From NCBI GenBank assembly GCA_037043455.1, contig JAWPHD010003278.1, forward strand, positions 64,501 to 128,500: a DNA stretch of 64,000 nt, written 5' to 3'. Under the pieces are notes generated by a model. It had not been told where the DNA came from. It saw only the letters and a list, made by a program, of their open reading frames with translations, and did no database searches. A program made the position numbers and the translations under genes. Shown here piece after piece: positions 58,939-64,000 of the stretch (its first letter is position 1; each line of letters begins with the position of its first letter). Origin of the DNA: Cyrtodaria siliqua. Its lineage: Eukaryota > Mollusca > Bivalvia > Adapedonta > Hiatellidae.

Positions 58939-59353
58939 TTGAATTGAATGGAGTTTTTAAGGTGCACCAACACATGAAAAGGTTATATGGCGCCTAACAG
59001 GCATGAACATGCCAGGCTCATCTTCCATGTACATCAAGATAAAATATGGAAAATGGGCCTAGAACCTTCTCACCCTGAACTGCAGAGTTGCTGCAAATTC
59101 TATCGTAGAAACTCCATTTACGCTGGAGTCACGTTATTGTTTTTCTGCCACTGCTCTTTTGATGCGTGCGAGATAGCACCTGAAACAATGCAGGGATCAT
59201 GATGAAGACCTTTAATGAACATGAACAAAAAATGATAAAATGAACATGAATTTGGGGGGATTCTACCCCTCTGCCTACCCCTCCAAAGGGATCTGCAGTG
59301 GCCCTATTCTTTGCCCCGTGACCAAACGGGGTCACCCGGGAACCACACGGGGC
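58939..59353 (-). mobile_element. Retroposon family E, full length, 415 bp, with perfect 13-bp target-site duplication
   Basis: Flanked by aaataaaggacaa at 58926-58938 and 59354-59366. Minus strand begins GCCCCGTGTGGTTCCCGGGT, with GCCCCGTG able to pair with CACGGGGC 25 bases on, and ends gtgcaccttaaaaactccat then (tcaat)n. I see no A/B-box tRNA head. Other copies: 33770-33945, 36465-36645, 38344-38648, 40480-40625, 60785-60890. Confidence 0.9.
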
Positions 59354-60087
59354 AAATAAAGGACAAGACTATATGGTAGTTTCACATTGATCCCTCAAAT
59401 TATTTTAACAACAAGAAGCACCACCTGTAAGTGCAGACACTCGACTGCCGAAGCCTCGTCTATTTATTAACAGAATTATGGCACTTGTCTCTGAGTTCTT
59501 CATATGCAAGTGAATGCATGTGAGATGTGTCATTGAGTTCTTTAAGGGGATTTTAAGATATAATAAAACATTTCAATTAAAAAACTAAGTAAAAAGCTTA
59601 CATACAAAACTTCCAACCAAATTTTCTTCGTATAAAAGGGGTCATAATTTTCTTAACATAAAAGCATGAGTTGTAGAACGTGGCTGTATGATGTTGTCTA
59701 ATGATGCTGAATACATGTGTGAAGTTTCAAGCCACTATAGAAAGAAGTTTTTGAGATACAAGTTCACAAACTAAAGTTTAAGCGGACGCAGACGACGATG
59801 ATCAAATGATGACAATAGCTCTCGTTTTTCTCAGTCTTCGAATTAAACCTCTAGCCCGAAGCCCGGGGCTAGTAAACTGTCATTCGGGCTAGTGAGTTTT
59901 TCTTAATTTATGTAAGCGGGCTTAAGGAAAATGTACCGGTTTTCATTGAGTATATAAGAATTCGGGCTAGTGACACAAACATTTTAATTCAAAGACTGTT
60001 TTCTTCGAAAAAGCCAGCTGAAAAAAAAAAGATCCAAAAAGTAGGTCGAGGTAAAAAGCTAGTGCAATACTTTTGCTGGGATGTAAC

Positions 60088-60280
60088 GTGGAAGTCACTA
60101 ACCTCAGCATGGAAGTCACTAACCTCAGCATGGAAGTCACTAACCTCAGCGTGGAAGTCACTAACCTCAGCGTGGAAGTCACTAACCTCAGCATGGAAGT
60201 CACTAACCTCAGCGTGAAAGTCACTAACCTCAGCGTGGAAGTCACTAACCTCAGCATGGAAGTCACTAACCTCAGCGTGA
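60088..60280. repeat. 21-bp minisatellite (gtggaagtcactaacctcag)
   Basis: Nine nearly identical units alternating gcatgg and gcgtgg. 21 is a multiple of three, so both strands stay open. Confidence 0.97.
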
Positions 60281-60408
60281 TTAGTGTAATAAAGACTAAG
60301 CTAATGGCACACGTTAACATTTTTAAACGCATTAACGCACGACGTAGGACGTTTTGACGCCTGTGTCAAGCATTTCAACAAAAACAATATAACTACAAAC
60401 CCTACACT

Positions 60409-60913
60409 GTTCAAGTACTCCAAAATAAAATGAAAGAAATTCAAATACATTTGAAATGAATAACAAGTGCAAATGAAATGCTATTCTGGATAAAAAGAAC
60501 ACAAAACAAAAACACAAAATACGGAAACTGCAAGGCATTTTCCATGAATGAAATACATATGCCTTTTTTAAATGCACTTGCTTCATCTGAATAATTTTAC
60601 CTTTTACTAGTAAACTGATTTGAAATGCATTGCAAGAAGCAAAATTTAAAAGAGTATTTTTAAATGCATTTCAGATGTGTCCTCGTAAGAATGTCTAATC
60701 CCATTTATATACCTTATAATTTAAATATAAAATTAAATGCATTTCAAATGCTTTTAATATGCATTTCAGAAGCTGTCAAAGCTAACTGAATTGGGGTTTT
60801 AAGGCGCACCAACACAAGAAAGGTTATACGACACAAAACAGGGATGAACATGCCAGGCTCATCCTCCATTTACATCTAGATAAAATTTAAATGTGTTTTT
60901 GGAGTACTTGAAC
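60409..60913. mobile_element. MITE with gttcaagtactccaaaa ends, retroposon inside
   Basis: 17-base perfect inverted ends at 60409-60425 and 60897-60913. Interior is rich in aaatgcatttgaaatgcatt. A family E fragment sits at 60785-60890. Confidence 0.8.
60785..60890 (-). mobile_element. Retroposon family E fragment (3' end)
   Basis: aattggggttttaaggcgca, ccaacacaagaaaggttata, gatgaacatgccaggctcat, cctccatttacatctagata. Confidence 0.8.
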
Positions 60914-61168
60914 ATATAAGGGCCTGTTTAAAGCAACACTGATAAATATATCCAGGTTTGAAACTCACGTACAGGCAAATAATGCTCATGGAAAACAAAG
61001 GCCCCCACATTTTTTAGACAAACAATTGCAACATCATGTTACTGGGGACCAGTGCGCTTTTGATTAAGGCCATAATTTTTTGACTGTTTGTTTTACAAAC
61101 CATAAAGCCATAGATGTGCTGTAAGAGGATGAAAAAATATAAAAATAACAAGAGGTCAATGACCTTGA

Positions 61169-63367
61169 AGCTCTACTGATTGATTTTGATTTCAGGAAGT
61201 AGTCGCTACAGACTTGTTTTTTGAAAATCTATTTTTAACCATGGCGGCCATCTTGAATTTCCGGCCAACCTGAAATTTTGCTAGGATCAATTAGACATTA
61301 AGAGCAACATTCCTGTGAAGTTTCATGAAAATCCGTCAAGCAGTTTCAGAGGAGTAGTCGCTACAAGTTTTCATTATATAACTCTATGTAAACAAAGATG
61401 GCCGCTGGTAGCCATGTTTAACGTCAAATCAAAACGATTTTCGACAAGGACCAACATCATGTCATACTGATCATTTTAGAAAAAGTCCAATATCAATATC
61501 TCTTATAGTTTTGAAGAAGTAGTCGCTACAAACTTATTTATTTTAAATCTATTTTTAGCTGTGGCGGCCATCTTGAATTTCCGGCTGACTGACCTGAAAT
61601 TTTTCTAGGATCAACTAGACATCAAGAGCAACATTCCTGTGAAGTTTCATGAACATCCGTCAAGTAGTTTCAGAGGAGTAGTCGCTACAAGTTTTTACTA
61701 TATAACTCTATGTAACCAAAGATGGCCACTGGCAGCCATGTTTAACGTCGAATCAAAATAATTTTCCACAAGGATCAACATCATGTCATGCTGATCATTT
61801 TAGAAAAAGTCCCATATCAATATCACTTATAGTTTTGAAGAAGTAGTCGCTACAAACTTATTTATTTTAAATCTATTTTTAGCTGTGGCGGCCAACTTGA
61901 ATTTCCGGCCGACCTGAAATTTTTCTAGGATCAACTAGACATCAAGAGCAACATTCCTGTGAAGTTTCATGAACATCCGTCAAGTAGTTTCAGAGGAGTA
62001 GTCGCTACAAGTTTTTACTATATAACTCTATGTAACCAAAGATGGCCACTGGCAGCCATGTTTAACGTCGAATCAAAATAATTTTCCACAAGGATCAACA
62101 TCATGTCATGCTGATCATTTTGGAAAAAGTCCCATATCAATATCACTTATAGTTTTCAAGAAGTAGTCGCTACAAACTTATTTTTTAAAAATCTATTTTT
62201 AGCTGTGACGGCCATCTTGAATTTCTGGCAGATCTGAAATTTTGCTAGGATCAATTAGACATCAAGAGCAACATTCCTGTAAAGTTTCATGACAATCCGT
62301 CAAGTAGTTTCAGAGGAGTAGTCGCTACAAGTTTTTACTATATAACTCTATGTAAACAAAGATGGCCACTGGCAGCCATGTTTAACGTTGAATCAAAACG
62401 ATTTTTGACAAGGATCAACATCATGTCATGCTGATCATTTTAGAAAAAGTCCCATATCAATATCACTTATAGTTTTCAAGAAGTAGTCGCTACAAACTTG
62501 TATTTTAAAACTCTATTTTTAGCTGTGGCGGCCAACTTGAATTTCCGGCCGACCTGAAATTTTTCTAGGATCAACTAGACATCAAGAGCAACATTCCTGT
62601 GAAGTTTCATGAACATCCGTCAAGTAGTTTCAGAGGAGTAGTCGCTACAAGTTTTTACTATATAACTCTATGTAACCAAAGATGGCCACTGGCAGCCATG
62701 TTTAACGTCGAATCAAAATAATTTTCCACAAGGATCAACATCATGTCATGCTGATCATTTTGGAAAAAGTCCCATATCAATATCACTTATAGTTTTCAAG
62801 AAGTAGTCGCTACAAACTTATTTTTTAAAAATCTATTTTTAGCTGTGACGGCCATCTTGAATTTCTGGCAGATCTGAAATTTTGCTAGGATCAATTAGAC
62901 ATCAAGAGCAACATTCCTGTAAAGTTTCATGACAATCCGTCAAGTAGTTTCAGAGGAGTAGTCGCTACAAGTTTTTACTATATAACTCTATGTAAACAAA
63001 GATGGCCACTGGCAGCCATGTTTAACGTTGAATCAAAACGATTTTTGACAAGGATCAACATCATGTCATGCTGATCATTTTAGAAAAAGTCCCATATCAA
63101 TATCACTTATAGTTTTCAAGAAGTAGTCGCTACAAACTTGTATTTTAAAACTCTATTTTTAGCTTTGGCGGCCATCTTGGATTTCACATCAACATGAATT
63201 TTTGCTAGGATCAACTAGACTTTATGGGCAACATTTCTGTAAAGTTTCATGAATATCCATCCAGTAGTTTCAGAGGAGTTGTCGCTACAAATAAAAGTTT
63301 ACGGACAGACGGACGACGGACGCCGCACCACGGCATAAGCTCTGATTGATCTCTGATCAGTAGAGCT
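61169..63367. repeat. Seven-copy 320-bp tandem array within short inverted ends
   Basis: The anchor agtcgctaca(a/g)actt occurs at 61201, 61521, 61844, 62164, 62484, 62804 and 63124 (spacings 320, 323, then 320). Units share gatggccactggcagccatg, atcatgtcatgctgatcatt and gtttcatgaacatccgtcaa. agctctactgat at 61169-61180 is inverted at 63356-63367. No protein sense. Confidence 0.95.
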
Positions 63368-63961
63368 AAAAATTTAGAAAAGCTTTTTTATTTCGTCGGA
63401 AAGGAAAACAGAATAAAATGTTTGATTAAAATCTGGGAGTAGGTCAAAAACACACAAAACTATCAAATTCCCTATGGAAAAACAAAATTCCTAATAGTAG
63501 GAGGGTTGAACGTAAAACAAATTATCAAAAAATAATGGCCTAAAGTGAATGGTATGGGCTGAAATGTGTGTGTATTGCTAAGGTGTATAGACCCTCTGTT
63601 GGTCTAGGACACAATAAACTGAGGACCCCATGGGAGAAAACTGGTAGCACAGATCCAAATAGGCGACATAAAGTACAACTGTAAATTTCACGAAAATACC
63701 AGATCGAGCCAATGAACAATTGATGCACAATCAAATTCAACAGATTTTCCCACTCAGTTTTCCGATAAAATCATCAATATTTGTGCAAGCAAAATCTATT
63801 TCTAGCAATTTTTAAGCAACTTCGATCCAAGCTATATATTATGCCCTTATATTACAATGACCCAAAAAGTTAAATAGTGTGCATCAAAACACCAACAACG
63901 GCTTCATAGTTCTTTGAGTTTATGGGCTGAATGTGACTGAATTTTCATTTGACAGGCTCAC

Positions 63962-64000
63962 CAATGCATTATTTGGTTATTTAGAGCCTCCCAGAGGGGA
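63962..64000 (-). mobile_element. SINE family C fragment at window edge
   Basis: gttatttagagcctcccagagggga matches the reversed tail region of 1288-1590; it continues past the window. Confidence 0.55.

Larger units (their letters stand above)
56787..64000. other. Upstream of TMCC exon a: long intron or intergenic, repeat-rich
   Basis: No exon could be supported on either strand. SINEs and arrays are listed separately. 57821-58925 and 63368-63960 show nothing I recognise; 59400-59830 is a dispersed repeat-like stretch (tgtgaagtttcaagccacta.. gcggacgcagacgacga). Confidence 0.6.

Noticed and set aside
59967..60357. Frames of 121 (minus) and 94 (plus) codons with seven-residue repeats
   Set aside because: Translation of the 21-bp minisatellite, open on both strands.

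Overview
This is eukaryotic, metazoan DNA. The genes have many short exons with GT-AG introns, and more than half of the window is repeats. The repeat types (tRNA-derived SINEs, foldback/MITE elements, and long arrays of 'gggccataactc'- and 'ggtgaagtttggtgaaaatcctg'-type units bounded by short inverted ends) together with the gene content point to a mollusc, most likely a bivalve. That assignment is inference; there is no species-diagnostic sequence.

Three protein genes could be assembled by hand from splice sites and reading phase. (1) 522-2930, minus: the first two coding exons of an SLC18B1-like vesicular transporter of the major facilitator superfamily; the rest lies beyond the left edge. 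(2) 12462-30387, plus: a complete 11-exon gene for a 645-residue type-B carboxylesterase/cholinesterase-like protein with a signal peptide, a Ser-Asp-His triad, two conserved disulfide pairs, about nine N-glycosylation sequons and one C-terminal membrane segment. All intron phases close exactly. (3) 51235-56786, minus: the last five coding exons of a TMCC1/2/3-family ER protein with coiled coil and two C-terminal membrane helices; its N-terminal exons were not found up to 64000. Genes 1 and 2 are divergent, with 9.5 kb between them. Genes 2 and 3 converge across about 21 kb of gene-free, repeat-rich DNA. Nothing suggests that the three genes act in one pathway.

Layout: 1-2930 transporter gene with MITE and SINE in its intron; 2931-12461 intergenic with tRNA-like SINE heads, inverted-repeat elements and two large tandem-repeat elements (8.7-11.3 kb and 11.35-12.16 kb); 12462-30387 esterase gene whose introns carry MITEs, SINEs and several minisatellites; 30388-51234 gene desert with minisatellites at 37.5, 39.3 and 44-46 kb and a degenerate array at 39.0-43.3 kb; 51235-56786 TMCC gene; 56787-64000 repeats, ending in a seven-copy 320-bp array.

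I see no gene cluster, CRISPR array, virus or other encoded system that looks like a new pathway. The most unusual signals are structural. The exon 9/intron 9 splice donor of the esterase gene has been copied about 20 times into a 39-41-bp minisatellite, and the exon 7 splice acceptor sits at the end of a second array carrying four more acceptor-like copies. Several non-tRNA and tRNA SINE families share one CAATT-repeat tail, and five copies have perfect 12-13-bp target-site duplications.
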